Of a stretch of DNA of 49,125 nucleotides, positions 19,921-29,715 are shown piece by piece. The DNA is from Williamsoniiplasma lucivorax ATCC 49196 (lineage in GTDB: Bacteria; Bacillota_I; Bacilli_A; Mycoplasmatales; Mycoplasmataceae). The stretch covers positions 1-49,125 of the forward strand of contig NZ_JADH01000012.1 of NCBI RefSeq assembly GCF_000518285.1, given 5' to 3'. Within the stretch, counting starts at the first letter, position 1. Each line of letters starts with the position of its first letter. A program made the translations under genes and the position numbers. The notes under the pieces are model-generated. The model saw only the letters and a list, made by a program, of their open reading frames with translations, had not been told where the DNA came from and ran no database searches.

Positions 19921-20937
19921 TTATCTTTTGTATTTATCAAATAAATATTTGATTTCTGGTTTTAAACTATTAATTTGATCCATATCATAAATTGATTTAA
20001 TGTTTCTAATCACTCCATGACTGCTCATGAATGCTGAAACATAATATTTACCATTGAGATAGTCAATCGCCTTTAAAGTTCCTCCAGCAGTAATTCCAGC
20101 TGCAAAAAACCTGGTTCTGGGGTCATTGATTAAGTCAATATCAGTTAAAATTTGACCAAATGATAACTTGGCTTGAGCTAATGCTTCACTTTCTTTTTGG
20201 ACTCTGGTGGCAGTTTCTTTTTCGTTTGGTCAAACTTGGTTATAACTCACTAATTTAGCCACCATTTTACATCCTGATGAAATCGCTAGTGATGCCATCA
20301 AACCACCCTCAGGAGCTCCTCCAATCCCATAAACAAAATCAGCTTCTCCGTTCACCACATCAATTGCTGCTAGCACATCGCCATCTTTGATCAACCGCAC
20401 AATCACACCAAGTTCATCAAATTGTTTGATAATGTCTGTGTGTCTTGGTTTATCTAAAACAATGGCTTTTAAATCTTTTTTTTGTGATTTAGCTTGCATT
20501 TTTTCCACACAAGCAATAATCCCTTGCTTTAAATCTGCACAATCTTTAAATTGACTAGAAACAAAGAGTTTTTCCATGTACATTTCTGGAAGTTTTAACA
20601 TTGTATTTAAACGACTAATCGCAATTGTGGCAATTGAACCAGCAAAATTATAAGCTGCTGGATTAGTTCCTTCAACTGGATCAACGCACACATCAAACAT
20701 ATGTTTTTGATTGCTTTGGTCACCTAGAATTTGTCCTGAATACAACATTGGCGCCTCATCTAATTCCCCTTCACCATTAATCACTTTCACACTAAATCCT
20801 TCAGCTGATTTTAAAACAACTTCCATTGCTTCGACAGCTGCTCCATCTAAAGTGTTTTTGTCCTTTTTACCAATGTATTTATACGAAGCAATTGCTGCTA
20901 CTTCTACTGTTCTTAATAAAATAATGTCTTTATTCAT
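19921..20937 (-). CDS. glpX: Fructose-1,6-bisphosphatase, class II (GlpX type)
   Basis: Hydrolyses fructose 1,6-bisphosphate to fructose 6-phosphate. The metal-site motifs of the GlpX family are visible: INGEGELDEAPML and DPVEGTNP, followed by GIGGAPEGGLMA. Length is 338 residues, as in other members. The start at 20937 follows AGG in a short spacing; a 6-bp inverted repeat (20946-20964) lies just upstream. It stands alone between terminators. In a glycolytic mollicute it may serve the pentose or glycolipid supply. Confidence 0.93.
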
Positions 20938-21110
20938 CGTTACCTGCTTTAGTTAAATTAAAGCATTTTTTCTCAACAATATAAAGTTTCTCCACCTGTT
21001 TTAAAAAACTTGAAGGCAAAAATATTTTTTAATTTTTTAAGTGTTTTAAAAACACAGAATTTTTTAAATGATAGTATCTATTTTGAGAAGACTAATAGAG
21101 AAAACGGAAA

Positions 21111-22364
21111 ATGAAAAACAAAATCCCAAAAAGATTAAATAACTGACTTAAAGATTTAAGCCAAGCTCTTTTTTTACTGAAAAAAGAGCGCAAACAAATT
21201 GTTGCCACATACAAACAAACATTTCAAAAACAAATCTCTGAAGGACAAAATTGTGTGCAAATTTTAAATAGTTTAGAACCAATTAATTTGATTGCAGAAA
21301 AAAATTGTAAAGAATATGGTGTTGTTTATACTGACACTATTACTCGCCAAGCCAAAATTCTTGGTTGAATAACTTTAGTTTTTCAACCATTAATTATTTT
21401 GCTGATGACAAGTTTATTTATCTTTGCTATTTTGTGACCAATTGCAGTCATTTGATATTCCATTGTTTTATATAGTAGTTTTGATTTTTGAGAAGCCAGT
21501 TCAATTGCTTTTTTACTTATTGGTGTGTCACCACTTTTAATGATTAGTTTCTTTTTAATTGTTAAAATACTTTTTAATTGAAGTAAGCAAATGTTTATCA
21601 ACATCAATTGAATGGAAAACAAAGCAAAAATCAAAGCCATCAAATGAAAATTATGAATTGGATTACTATTAATTGCCACCATCTTATTAGGTTTAGTTGG
21701 TGGGGGCGGAACGATTATTACTGGTAACAATAGCTTAATTCATTACGTAACTAACAAAACTTTAAAAAATGAACAAATTGTGACTGCCAACATTAGAGTG
21801 CCTGCCGTTGATTCCCTTGATATTACTAAAGTAACAATTGATGGGATTATTCAAAGAGCAAATCTTCTAAAAGCTAAAAGCTTAGTAATTTTTCAAAAAA
21901 TTCTAGAAGAACAAACAAAACAAATGACTGCTGCTGTTATTGAAGAAATCGAAAAACTCCAAAAGCAATTGCAAGATGTTCGAGCAGAGATTCAAACACA
22001 TCAAAATTCTGCTCAAGTTTTAACGCAAAATCCAAGAGACTCTTCGGGTATAACAGATCAAATTATTCGAGATAATCGCACAACTTTGGAAAACTCTATT
22101 GAAATTGAGGATTACAAAGTTGATAATGATTTGAATAGCATGTTTTATCAAACACATTTCCAAACAATGCCGACAACTGATCGCACGAAGGTCGGAACTT
22201 TAATTCGTAAACATAACTTTAAATGAGATATGCAAAATAAATACACTTTCCTTTTAGAACAAAAAGAAAATAAAAAATACAGTTTATTGATTAAAGTTTC
22301 ACCAAATAATTGAACTCAAAAAACTGTTGCTGTGGGTGGAGAATTATTTATTTTATACATCTAA
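21111..22364 (+). CDS. HAAS-like (DUF1700-like) multi-pass membrane protein
   Basis: A 417-residue protein. Residues 15-70 resemble the HAAS/DUF1700 cytosolic helical domain (LKKERKQIVATYKQTF, then EGQNCVQILNSL), known from Firmicutes membrane proteins that partner PadR regulators. Four hydrophobic segments follow (about 84-106, 108-122, 131-157, 181-203), then a 210-residue C-terminal domain predicted outside, with a coiled coil and the motif GTLIRKHNFK. The many in-frame TGA codons (Trp) hide the first half from a standard-code reading. It has a paralogue just downstream. The exact function is not known, and the HAAS assignment rests on pattern only. Confidence 0.75.
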
Positions 22365-22366
22365 AA

Positions 22367-22406
22367 ATAAAACCAACTTTTAAGCCAATCTAAAAGGGTT
22401 GGTTTT
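22367..22406 (+). terminator. Terminator of the first HAAS-like gene
   Basis: AAACCAAC pairs with GTTGGTTT around an inner TTTTA/TAAAA stem, followed by a short T run, right after the stop codon. Confidence 0.7.
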
Positions 22407-22545
22407 TGTAAAATTTATCTTCCAAAAATGCAAAAACTATTGGTTTTGCATTGAAAAAGATATTTTTTTCACATTTTTAACTTTTTTTGTTTTAAAAATT
22501 TTTTTAGTGATAGTATTTATTGCGGGAACAATTAAAAAGAAAAAA

Positions 22546-22725
22546 ATGAAGAGAAAATTATTAAAAAAAATAAGTAGTTGACTTAAAGATTTAAGTCAGA
22601 TGTTTTTCCTTATAGAACAACAAAACAAGCATTTTTGTTGAAATTTCAATTTCAACATTATTGATCAAGAACACTATAATACCTTTTGGTTAAAACACAC
22701 GGAATGTTTATATGCAGCCACTTAA
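22546..22725 (+). pseudogene. Relic N-terminus of the second HAAS-like gene
   Basis: A 59-codon frame whose first 20 residues (KKISSWLKDLSQMFFL) match the start of the upstream paralogue (KRLNNWLKDLSQALFL). Similarity is then lost and the frame ends at TAA 22723. The DNA before it also matches the promoter region of the paralogue (TGATAGTAT plus T-rich tract). It is best read as the left-over leader of the duplicated gene, whose HAAS domain has been lost. It could still be translated. Confidence 0.55.
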
Positions 22726-23686
22726 TCAGCAACCAAAGCAAAACCATTTTAAAAAAATCATCACCCAAGTTTTGATGATGCTTTTAACAATCATTTTATT
22801 GGCAATCGTCATTTTTGGAATTATTGCCGTGGTTTGAGTAAGTATAATTTTATATAACAATTTTGATTTTTGAGAGGCTAGTTCAATTGTTTTTATCATT
22901 CTTGGTCTAACACCGTGCTTCATAATTGTTATGTTATGAAGCACTAAAATGTCACTAGTTATCAATAAAAGTTGATTGAGCAAAATTCATTGCACCAAAT
23001 TAATTAAAACCATAAAATCAACCAAATGAAAATGAGCAATTTGATTAACACTAGTTGTTTCCTTGCTTTTTGCCTTGATTGGTGGGGTTGGTACAGTCGT
23101 GTTTGGCAATCATAATTTAATTCATCATATTGCAGTTCAAAACTTAAAAAACGAAGAATTACTGACTGCAGATTTAAAAAGCAAGGCTTTGGACACAATC
23201 GATATTAATGAAATAAGTATTGACGAGATAAATAAACAAAAATCATTACTCAATTTAGAAGAAGTGAAAAATTATGAACAAATTCTAGAACAACAAAAAA
23301 ACTTTCTGATGAATGGAACTAAAAAATTTATGTTCCAAAGAACATTCGGGCTAACTGACCAAAAAAATATACCTTTTGATGAAATTTTAAAAGCTAATCG
23401 ACAAGCATTAGAACAACAAATTGAAATTGAAAATTATGCAATTGAAAATGAACTTGATCATCAGTTCTATCAAACTAATTTGATCAAGTTGCCAGCCATA
23501 GATAAATACCAAGCAGGAACTTTAATTAGAAAGCATAATTTTAAAACAAATCTGCAAAGTAATTATGATTTAGTTTTAACTCAACAAGAGAACAAAAAAT
23601 ATTTACTTTCAATTAAAATATGGGCTCATGATTGAACACAAAAATTAGTTGCATTCGGAAGGGAAACATATATTTTATATATTTAA
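22712..23686 (+). CDS. Truncated paralogue of the HAAS-like membrane protein
   Basis: A 324-residue membrane protein aligned with the upstream one from its first transmembrane segment to the end: LYNNFDFWEASSIVFIILGL matches LYSSFDFWEASSIAFLLIGV, and GTLIRKHNFK is shared. Three hydrophobic stretches (about 17-47, 58-76, 107-131) precede a coiled-coil-rich outer domain. The cytosolic HAAS part is missing. A TATAAT box at 22675-22680 lies just before the ATG, so the shortened gene may have gained its own promoter; the ribosome binding site (GGAA) is weak. Role unknown. Confidence 0.75.
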
Positions 23687-23732
23687 AAGCTTAAAAAAAC
23701 CTACTTTCTTGTTAATTTTTTGGAAGCTTTTT
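23684..23732 (+). terminator. Terminator of the truncated paralogue gene
   Basis: AAAAGCTT and AAGCTTTT pair around an A-run/T-run inner stem, followed by more T. It begins at the stop codon. Confidence 0.6.
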
Positions 23733-23742
23733 TAACAACAAA

Positions 23743-23769
23743 AAAAACAACATTTGAAATGTTGTTTTT
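23743..23769 (-). terminator. Terminator of the Asn-Glu-Val-Thr tRNA unit
   Basis: A 12-bp stem (23743-23754, 23758-23769) with a 3-base loop, followed on the minus strand by more T. It lies 10 bases after tRNA-Thr. Confidence 0.8.
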
Positions 23770-23779
23770 AGTTTTTTAA

Positions 23780-23855
<76 letters not shown>

Positions 23856-23871
23856 ATAATAATAAAAAAAA

Positions 23872-23947
23872 TGGTGGAGTATGACGGGCTCGAACCGCCG
23901 ACAACCTGCTTGTAAGGCAGGGGCTCTCCCAACTGAGCTAATACTCC
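23872..23947 (-). tRNA. tRNA-Val (UAC)
   Basis: 76 bases with encoded CCA. The acceptor GGAGTAT pairs with ATACTCC; the anticodon loop CTTACAA gives UAC. Confidence 0.95.
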
Positions 23948-23952
23948 GAAAA

Positions 23953-24028
23953 TGGTAGCCTGTACGGGGCTCGAACCCGTGTATCCACGGATGAAAACCG
24001 TGTGTGTTAACCACTTCACCAACAGGCC
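23953..24028 (-). tRNA. tRNA-Glu (UUC)
   Basis: 76 bases with encoded CCA. The acceptor GGCCTGT pairs with ACAGGCT (one G-U pair); the anticodon loop TTTTCAT gives UUC. Confidence 0.95.
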
Positions 24029-24035
24029 ATAAAAA

Positions 24036-24111
24036 TGGCGGCTTTTACAGGACTTGAACCTGTGACAAACCGGTTAACAGCCGGTTGCTCTACCAACTGA
24101 GCTAAAAAGCC
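24036..24111 (-). tRNA. tRNA-Asn (GUU)
   Basis: 76 bases with encoded CCA and a G discriminator. The acceptor GGCTTTT pairs with AAAAGCC; the anticodon loop CTGTTAA gives GUU. It is the first gene of the unit. Confidence 0.95.
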
Positions 24112-24143
24112 ATTTTTACGCTTTTATCTTTTAAGACTTTAAG

Positions 24144-24172
24144 ATAATAACACAAGATTAGGTTCTTGTAAA
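24144..24172 (-). promoter_or_regulatory. Promoter of the Asn-Glu-Val-Thr tRNA unit
   Basis: TTTACA and TATTAT with an ideal 17-base spacer on the minus strand, 32 bases before tRNA-Asn. Confidence 0.7.
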
Positions 24173-24256
24173 TTGTTTATTTTCATTTTTTTCAGCTTAA
24201 CAAACAAGAACTAATTTAACTTAACATTGTTTAGAAACTATTTTAAAATATTTTAT

Positions 24257-25108
24257 TTATTTTACGTGTTTCAAGTAAAGTTTATGAGTGTTTTCCAACA
24301 ATGTCACAATAGTCATTGGCCCAACACCCCCAGGAACTGGGGTAATAAAACTAGTTTTTTGCGCCACATGTTCAAAATCAACATCACCAACTAATTTTTG
24401 AGTTTTTTGGTCACGAATAATACCAACATCCACAACAACAGCACCTACTTTAACCATTTTTTCTTTGACAATAAATTTGCTGCCAGTAGCTGAAATAATT
24501 AAATCAGCATTAATTGTATGATCAAGAATCTTTTTAGTATTAATATTACACATCGTAACAGTTGCCCCCAAATTAGAAAGCATCACACACAATGGTTTAC
24601 CAACAATGTTTGAAGTTCCAATGACAGTTGCATTCATCCCTTGCACATCAATCTGGTATTCACTTAATAAATTAATAACCCCAAGTGGTGTTGATGGAAA
24701 AATTGAATCATAACCTTGTAACATTTTACCTTGGTTTTGGTAGTTAAAACCATCAGCATCTTTTAATGGGTCAATTGCTTGTAAATAATCTTCTTCATTA
24801 AATTTTTTGGGAATTGGTAATTGCAAAAGAATGCCATCAACAGTTGGGTCATTGTTAAGTTTTTCAATTTCAGTATAAATGGTTGTTGTACTAACTTTTG
24901 CATCAAAAGTTAGCAATTCAGCTTCAATTCCCACCTCTTGGGCAGCGACTAATTTGTGTTTCACATAAATCAAACTTGGTTCGTCACCACCAATTAAAAG
25001 AATCACCAATTTGGGAGCTCTTTGGTATGTCTTAAAATCTTCACTAATTTGTGTTTTTAAGATTGCGCGACGCTTAGCAGCGATTTTTTTCCCATCTAAA
25101 ATTTGCAT
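24257..25108 (-). CDS. folD: Methylenetetrahydrofolate dehydrogenase/cyclohydrolase
   Basis: Bifunctional enzyme that converts 5,10-methylene-THF to 10-formyl-THF, feeding formylation of initiator tRNA and purine metabolism. GDEPSLIYVKHKLVAAQEVG includes the catalytic Tyr and Lys; LLQLPIPKKF and KDADGFN, then TPLGVINLL, and the dinucleotide site VIGTSNIVGKP follow; the end is TPVPGGVGPMTI. The 283-residue length is standard. ATG at 25108 (MQILDGKKIA) is preferred to the GTG at 25117 because AGGTGAG then sits at the right distance. It begins 9 bases after the ktrB stop and is likely co-transcribed with it. Confidence 0.95.
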   Translation of the reverse strand: MQILDGKKIAAKRRAILKTQISEDFKTYQRAPKLVILLIGGDEPSLIYVKHKLVAAQEVGIEAELLTFDAKVSTTTIYTEIEKLNNDPTVDGILLQLPIPKKFNEEDYLQAIDPLKDADGFNYQNQGKMLQGYDSIFPSTPLGVINLLSEYQIDVQGMNATVIGTSNIVGKPLCVMLSNLGATVTMCNINTKKILDHTINADLIISATGSKFIVKEKMVKVGAVVVDVGIIRDQKTQKLVGDVDFEHVAQKTSFITPVPGGVGPMTIVTLLENTHKLYLKHVK

Positions 25109-25117
25109 AACTCTCAC

Positions 25118-26776
25118 CTAACCAATCACAACTTCTTCATCAAGATAACCATAGTTTTTCTTTTGCGAAGGTTTCACAAAAACAAGCAATGTATTTGAAA
25201 TCCCTAATTGTCCTAAAAACATGACCACAATCACTACGATTTTAGACAATGTTCCTAATCCATACAACATTTGTTCTGTGTTAAATGGATTCATTCCCAC
25301 GGTTCCGAAAGCGGATGTAATCAAGGTGAGAATTTCAATAATTGTGGCGTTACCAACGCTTTCAGGTCCATAATCACTCACCGCTTTTAATGATTGTCAT
25401 GAATCAATGAAAATCATAATCACAGCCAACAACACGATGAAAAGGGACAAGAATAAAACAGCAAATGCTCTTTTGACAGTATCTTCAGGGATGGTTTTTT
25501 TGAAAGCGGTGGTTTTATTATTATTTCGTACAACAGCTCAAGTCGCTAGTAATAAAATTGCAAAAGTTGTGGTTCGAATTCCCCCAGCAGTTGATGATGG
25601 AGCTGAACCAATAAACATTAAGATTGATAAAATGGTTTTTGAACCAGCATTGAAATCATTGATTGGAATAGTTGAAAACCCAGCATTACGAGATGATGTG
25701 GTATTAAAAATGATATCCATCATTGATTCTCATCAAGGTTTAAAAACAGTTGGATCAACAACATTATCTTTTGCGGGGTGGAAAATAAATGAAGTTTCTT
25801 GGTTAGCAAATTCACTAGCAAAAATCATTAATGGTCCTGCGACAAATAAAAACGAATAAATACAAAAGTTTAATTTAGTAAAGAGACTAAATGGAACTTT
25901 GCGCCCTTGTTTTCTTGCTTTGATTTTTTTACGAATATCGTGAAATGTTGGGTAACCTAGCCCCCCAATTACTCATTCAAGCAAGAAAACAATTTGAATT
26001 AAATATGAATGGTGTCCAGCAACATTATAAGGTTGGAGTGAAGCATTTGAAATAATATCAAAACCAGCATTATTAACAGCTGATGTTGAATGATAAATTG
26101 CAAATCACAATGATTTAGAAAAATTATGATATGGTGAAACTACTCCATTAATGTTGGCTGGTTCTTCAAAGAAAAAAGCAAAGAACAAAATAAAAGCAGC
26201 AGTTAATTGCACAATAGTTAACCAAATAAACCCATCACGAATAATTTCAATGGTTGAAGAAGTTGTTGATGAACCACGTTCAGTTTTAGCAATGATTGTG
26301 TCATTTAAAGAAATTTTACGTTGAATCGCTAAGAACAAGACAATCTTAAAAGTTAAAATTCCGATTCCGCCAGCCTCAATTAAAATGATAGTGATTAATT
26401 GTCCTCAAAATGAGTAATCAGCTGAGACATTTAAAATATTAATACCAGTATCTGAAAAGGCAGATGAAGCTGTGAAAACTCCTAAAAGAAAATTTCAATT
26501 ATATCTTGATCCGGTGTTAGAAAGCACACCAGGAATACTTAATAAAAATCCACCCAGCATCACAACCAAAAAATAAATTAAAAAAATACGTCCAGAAATT
26601 TTTGATAATGGTCATGCTTTTTTTAATTTTCTAAAAAGTAGTTCGTTGCGGCTCTTTCTTTCATCGTGAAGAATTTCTTTTTCGGCTTCATTAATTTTAT
26701 AAAGTTTATGCTGTTCTTCATCAATTTGGATGTTTTTGCTTTTCTTGCTTTTTTTGGAAGGTTTAGAAGTTTTCAC
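25118..26776 (-). CDS. ktrB: Potassium uptake protein, TrkH/KtrB family
   Basis: The ion-conducting membrane subunit of a Ktr-type K+ (or Na+) uptake system, 552 residues. Four pore-loop segments can be followed: SAFSDTGIN, SAVNNAGFD, SSTAGGIRTT and FGTVGMN. A Lys-rich cytosolic tail of about 60 residues begins the protein. The start codon is GTG at 26776 behind a strong AAAGGAGG; no ATG is suitable. It is divergent from ktrA, which encodes the regulatory subunit. Many TGA codons are Trp. Confidence 0.92.
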
Positions 26777-26828
26777 TAATTGCCTCCTTTCTAAAATATG
26801 GAATCTAGTTAATTATATAATAGATAAT

Positions 26829-26856
26829 TATACAATATTTAGAGATTTGGTATAAT
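26829..26856 (+). promoter_or_regulatory. ktrA promoter
   Basis: TATACA and a perfect TATAAT spaced by 16 bases, with GG just before the -10. A minus-strand TATAAT (26812-26817) close by probably serves ktrB. Confidence 0.55.
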
Positions 26857-26883
26857 TATATTCGGAAATAAACGGAGGTTTAT

Positions 26884-27660
26884 ATGATTAAGAAAAAAAG
26901 TTTTGCCATTATTGGTGCTTCTAATTTTGGAATTTCAGTCTTAACAACTTTAACTAATAAAAAACAACAAGTGACCATTTTTGATAATGACCCTGAGAAA
27001 TTGGAAAAAGCCATTTTTGGTTTTGATGATGTTGACACAATCATTTTGGACTCAACAAATAAAAATAGTTTAGCCAAACAAGGAATCTCACAATTTGATG
27101 GGGTGGTGGTTGCCACTGGTTCAAATATTGAATCATCATTAATGACTGTTTTAAACTTAGTTGATTTAAAAGTTAAAAAAATCTTTGTTAAAGCTCGTGA
27201 TGAAAAACATAAACGTATTTTAATGGCCTTAGGTTTAAATGAAAACCAAATTATTACTCCAGATATTATTGCTGGAAAAATTGTTGCGACTCGTGCGACA
27301 TTTGATATTGATGCTGATATTGAAGTGCAATCAATTGATGATGAATATATTTCAACAAGTTTATTCATTAAATCTTATGAAATCATTGGTAAAACATTAC
27401 AAGAAGCTGGCTTGTCAGCTTCTAAAGATTTCATCATTATTCAAATTAAACGTAAGGGGAAAATTTTAATTCCTGATGATTACACAGTTTTAAAACTAGA
27501 TGATATTGTAGTTATTCTTTCTAAACCGGGAGTAATTAATGAATTAGCCCTAAAAATTCAAGGTGAAATGCAAGAACCAACTCTTTCTGGAAGAACAACT
27601 TCAATTGCTCTTGGTGAAGGTTACCAAACAGTCATTCTTGAAGATACAAGAAAAAAATAA
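26884..27660 (+). CDS. ktrA: Ktr regulatory subunit with RCK domains
   Basis: A 258-residue cytosolic protein with an N-terminal RCK_N Rossmann domain (FAIIGASNFGISVL, then TIFDNDPEKL and VVVATGSNIESS) and a C-terminal RCK_C domain (about residues 135-225). It gates the KtrB channel in response to nucleotides. The glycine motif is G-A-S-N-F-G rather than the common G-x-G-x-F-G. A clear GGAGG precedes the ATG. Divergent pairing with ktrB is typical of a two-gene Ktr system. Confidence 0.93.
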   Translation: MIKKKSFAIIGASNFGISVLTTLTNKKQQVTIFDNDPEKLEKAIFGFDDVDTIILDSTNKNSLAKQGISQFDGVVVATGSNIESSLMTVLNLVDLKVKKIFVKARDEKHKRILMALGLNENQIITPDIIAGKIVATRATFDIDADIEVQSIDDEYISTSLFIKSYEIIGKTLQEAGLSASKDFIIIQIKRKGKILIPDDYTVLKLDDIVVILSKPGVINELALKIQGEMQEPTLSGRTTSIALGEGYQTVILEDTRKK

Positions 27661-27678
27661 TCCTAATGGATTTTTTTT
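27659..27678. terminator. Weak terminator shared by ktrA and the DUF4430 gene
   Basis: A 5-bp stem AATCC/GGATT with loop TAAT, extended by the A and T runs around it, with eight T on the plus strand. Confidence 0.6.
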
Positions 27679-28227
27679 ATGATGCTCATTTTGTATATGT
27701 GAAATCAATATTTACAAAATCTACTAGAAAAATATCTCCTAATCCAACGCTAGTTCCAGTTGTGTTAGCATCCACTTCTCAAAAGATTCCTCATGTTGGT
27801 GGACTAGTTGGCCCAGTTTTGCTTGAAAGCCCATTAATTGTAGACACATGCCAAAATTATCAAAACCCACTTTTAATGTTTCTTTATTTGCTTTAAAGTA
27901 ATCTAAAACTGTTTCACCAAATCATTTAGAGTCTAACAATTTGTTAAAATTTAGATAACCATCCTCTCCCTCTTTAATTGGAGTTGCAAAACTAGTTGGT
28001 TGATTGTTTACATCTACCTTTTTAAATGTTCTTAAGACTAATTTGGTTTGACGATCTTTTAGTTGTGATTTTAAATTATGATATTTTATAAACGCAAATG
28101 CTGATAAAGCAAAGGCGATAACAAGCATAACGGCCATAATAATAATGGCAATTTTAAATTTTTTATTAGCTGGTTGTTGTGGTGTATCACTTGTTGGTGA
28201 TGATGTTTGAGTTGATTTAGCTATCAT
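27677..28227 (-). pseudogene. DUF4430 protein gene with a frameshift
   Basis: The first frame (from ATG 28227) gives a Thr/Pro-rich start, a membrane anchor (about residues 25-48) and then FGETVLDYFKAN, matching the neighbour gene at 28267. Near 27847-27850 the similarity switches frame: one base is missing. The second frame then gives VSTINGLSS, GIFWEVDAN and FLVDFVNIDFTY, matching the neighbour's INGLE, YWMYESN and FLVDFILIDFTY, and ends with TAA at 27677. Unshifted reading stops at TAG 27739 with unrelated residues. It is either a recent pseudogene, a sequencing error or, less likely, a recoded gene. The intact product would be a surface-anchored transcobalamin-like domain. Confidence 0.75.
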
Positions 28228-28266
28228 TTTTTATAGTTCCTTTTTATTTATTGTTTAGCTTTGGTT

Positions 28267-28776
28267 TTAAGAAGGGGTGTATCTTTCATATGTGAAATCA
28301 ATCAAAATAAAATCTACAAGAAAGGTGTCATTCAAAGATTTCATACCAGCCACATTGCTTTCATACATTCAATAGTCTTTGTTTTTACTATCTGTTTCAA
28401 GACCATTAATCCCATCTAGAAATAACCCAATAACAGGGTATCTAAGGTTCATTTTGATTTTTTCATCGGTTCTGTTTTCTCATAAATAATCTGCAGCAGT
28501 TTCACCAAATCACTTAGAATCTAATGTTTCACTAAATTCTAAATATCCTGGTTCATTTTCTAAAATACGAACTTTATAATTTGTTGGGTTGCCTTGTTTG
28601 TTAAATTTTTTATGACTTCTCATCACTAATTTAATTGGGCTTCTGTCTTTTATTTGCGATTTAAATTTCTGAAATTGAATAAAACCAAAGGCTGTAAAAG
28701 CAAATCCAATCACAAGAATGATAGCCATAATAATGACAGCAATTTTAAGTCCTTTGTTCGATGGCGGGTTTGTCAT
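28267..28776 (-). CDS. Membrane-anchored DUF4430 (transcobalamin-like) protein
   Basis: A 169-residue protein with one N-terminal membrane anchor (about residues 10-33) and an outer domain. The second half has the DUF4430 pattern: a FGET start, a hydrophobic strand followed by D-G-I-N-G-L, an aromatic YWMYE strand, and the closing FLVDFILIDFTYE. DUF4430 resembles the C-terminal domain of transcobalamin, and in Firmicutes such proteins often sit near cobalamin-regulated transporters. Here it overlaps the ECF S-component gene by 32 bases, and a cobalamin riboswitch heads the unit. A role in capturing a corrinoid at the surface is an inference. Confidence 0.8.
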
Positions 28777-29326
28777 TTTCGATATCTCATTTCTTTTCTA
28801 TTTTTCATGGTTTATTAAAAATTCTTGGCATATAAATATTCATCACCTTCATCACTGGAACTGTGAGAGCAACACCAACCAACATGTTTGCAACCCCATG
28901 AACAAGATCAAAAGTAAATCCAGCAACTCAATAAGCCATTGCTCCATTAAAGCCATAAAAAAACATTCTCACTCCTGTATTTAATGTTCCAAAAAGGAAA
29001 CCAAATAATGTCATAATAATCACCGCAATTCATCAGTGTTTTAAAATGCTTTTTTTAAAAAGAGAACAAATAGTGACTAGTAATGGTCAAACTAACATAT
29101 AAAAGACTCATCAATCACCAAATCCATAAGTGACTAGTTCTAACAAATTAAAACTCATTACAGAAAGAATAACGGCTCAGTAAGGCATATAAACTGCCCC
29201 CATCGTCATTAGTAAAGTAACAACTTCGACATTAGGAATAAAGGATAAAGCCAATTTCAATCCATAAATTAAGGCAATATAGACACCAATAAAAGCAATT
29301 CTGATTGTTGTTAATTTATAATTCAT
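28745..29326 (-). CDS. ECF-type transporter S component, probably for cobalamin
   Basis: A 193-residue integral membrane protein with about six hydrophobic segments, the size of an ECF substrate-binding S component. The N-terminal part (IRIAFIGVYIALIYGLKLAL, then a small-residue-rich turn before PYWAVIL) fits the ECF fold, in which early helices contact EcfT. A strong AAAGGAG precedes ATG 29326. The cobalamin riboswitch upstream indicates cobalamin, or a precursor, as substrate, like the riboswitch-linked CblT/CbrT group of Firmicutes. The shared EcfAA'T module is not in this window. The tail (from about residue 170) is polar and overlaps the DUF4430 gene. Confidence 0.85.
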
Positions 29327-29412
29327 AAGCTCCTTTGATCCTTTCTTGCTCCACATAAAAAATAAAAATGAATCAAAACCATTGTTATAAAATTTATCAC
29401 TTTAAATTTCTT

Positions 29413-29441
29413 AAATAAAAACACGATTTGAATAAATCGTG
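29413..29441 (-). terminator. Riboswitch expression platform, intrinsic terminator
   Basis: CACGATTT pairs with AAATCGTG around a 4-base loop, followed on the minus strand by TTTTTATTT. It lies between the aptamer and the S-component gene, so ligand binding should favour stopping here. An alternative hairpin (GGAAAAGTT with AACTTTTACC, about 29449-29480) lies just before it. Confidence 0.8.
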
Positions 29442-29501
29442 GTCGTTTTTTGGTAAAAGTTTATTTAACCAACTTTTCCTGACCAGGGAAAAGAATAATT
29501 G

Positions 29502-29641
29502 AGAAAAGTAGTAGGTATCCTGACTCAGATTCACTTCGATTATCACCTTCTCAGTTGCCCAATGGTTTTGATAATCAATCCTCTTTACAGTTGCTGGCAC
29601 AGTTTTGGCTTTAAACCAAATTCCCTTAACACTAGTTTTCT
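29502..29641 (-). ncRNA. Cobalamin riboswitch aptamer
   Basis: The minus strand carries the conserved elements of B12 riboswitches in order: AAGGGAA, GGTTTAAAGCC, GTGCCAGCAACTGT (the B12 box), then CATTGGGCAACTGAGAAGG and finally AGTCAGGATACCT. The ends pair as P1 (AGAAAA-C-TAGT with ACTA-C-TTTTCT). An ORF reading through this stretch is therefore spurious. It should reduce expression of the ECF/DUF4430 genes when cobalamin is plentiful. At about 140 bases it is a compact form. Confidence 0.92.
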
Positions 29642-29715
29642 GTTTTTATTACTGCTTAATTTTCTCACATTTTAAGTCAAAATAAAACCTAAGTTTCTGA
29701 AACGCTTTTACTATA

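Noticed and set aside
22546-22725. An independent small protein
   Set aside because: Its first residues match the start of the upstream paralogue, then lose similarity; better seen as a relic.
29397-29600. An open frame of 67 codons on the minus strand
   Set aside because: It overlaps the cobalamin riboswitch and terminator, has no ribosome binding site and resembles no protein.
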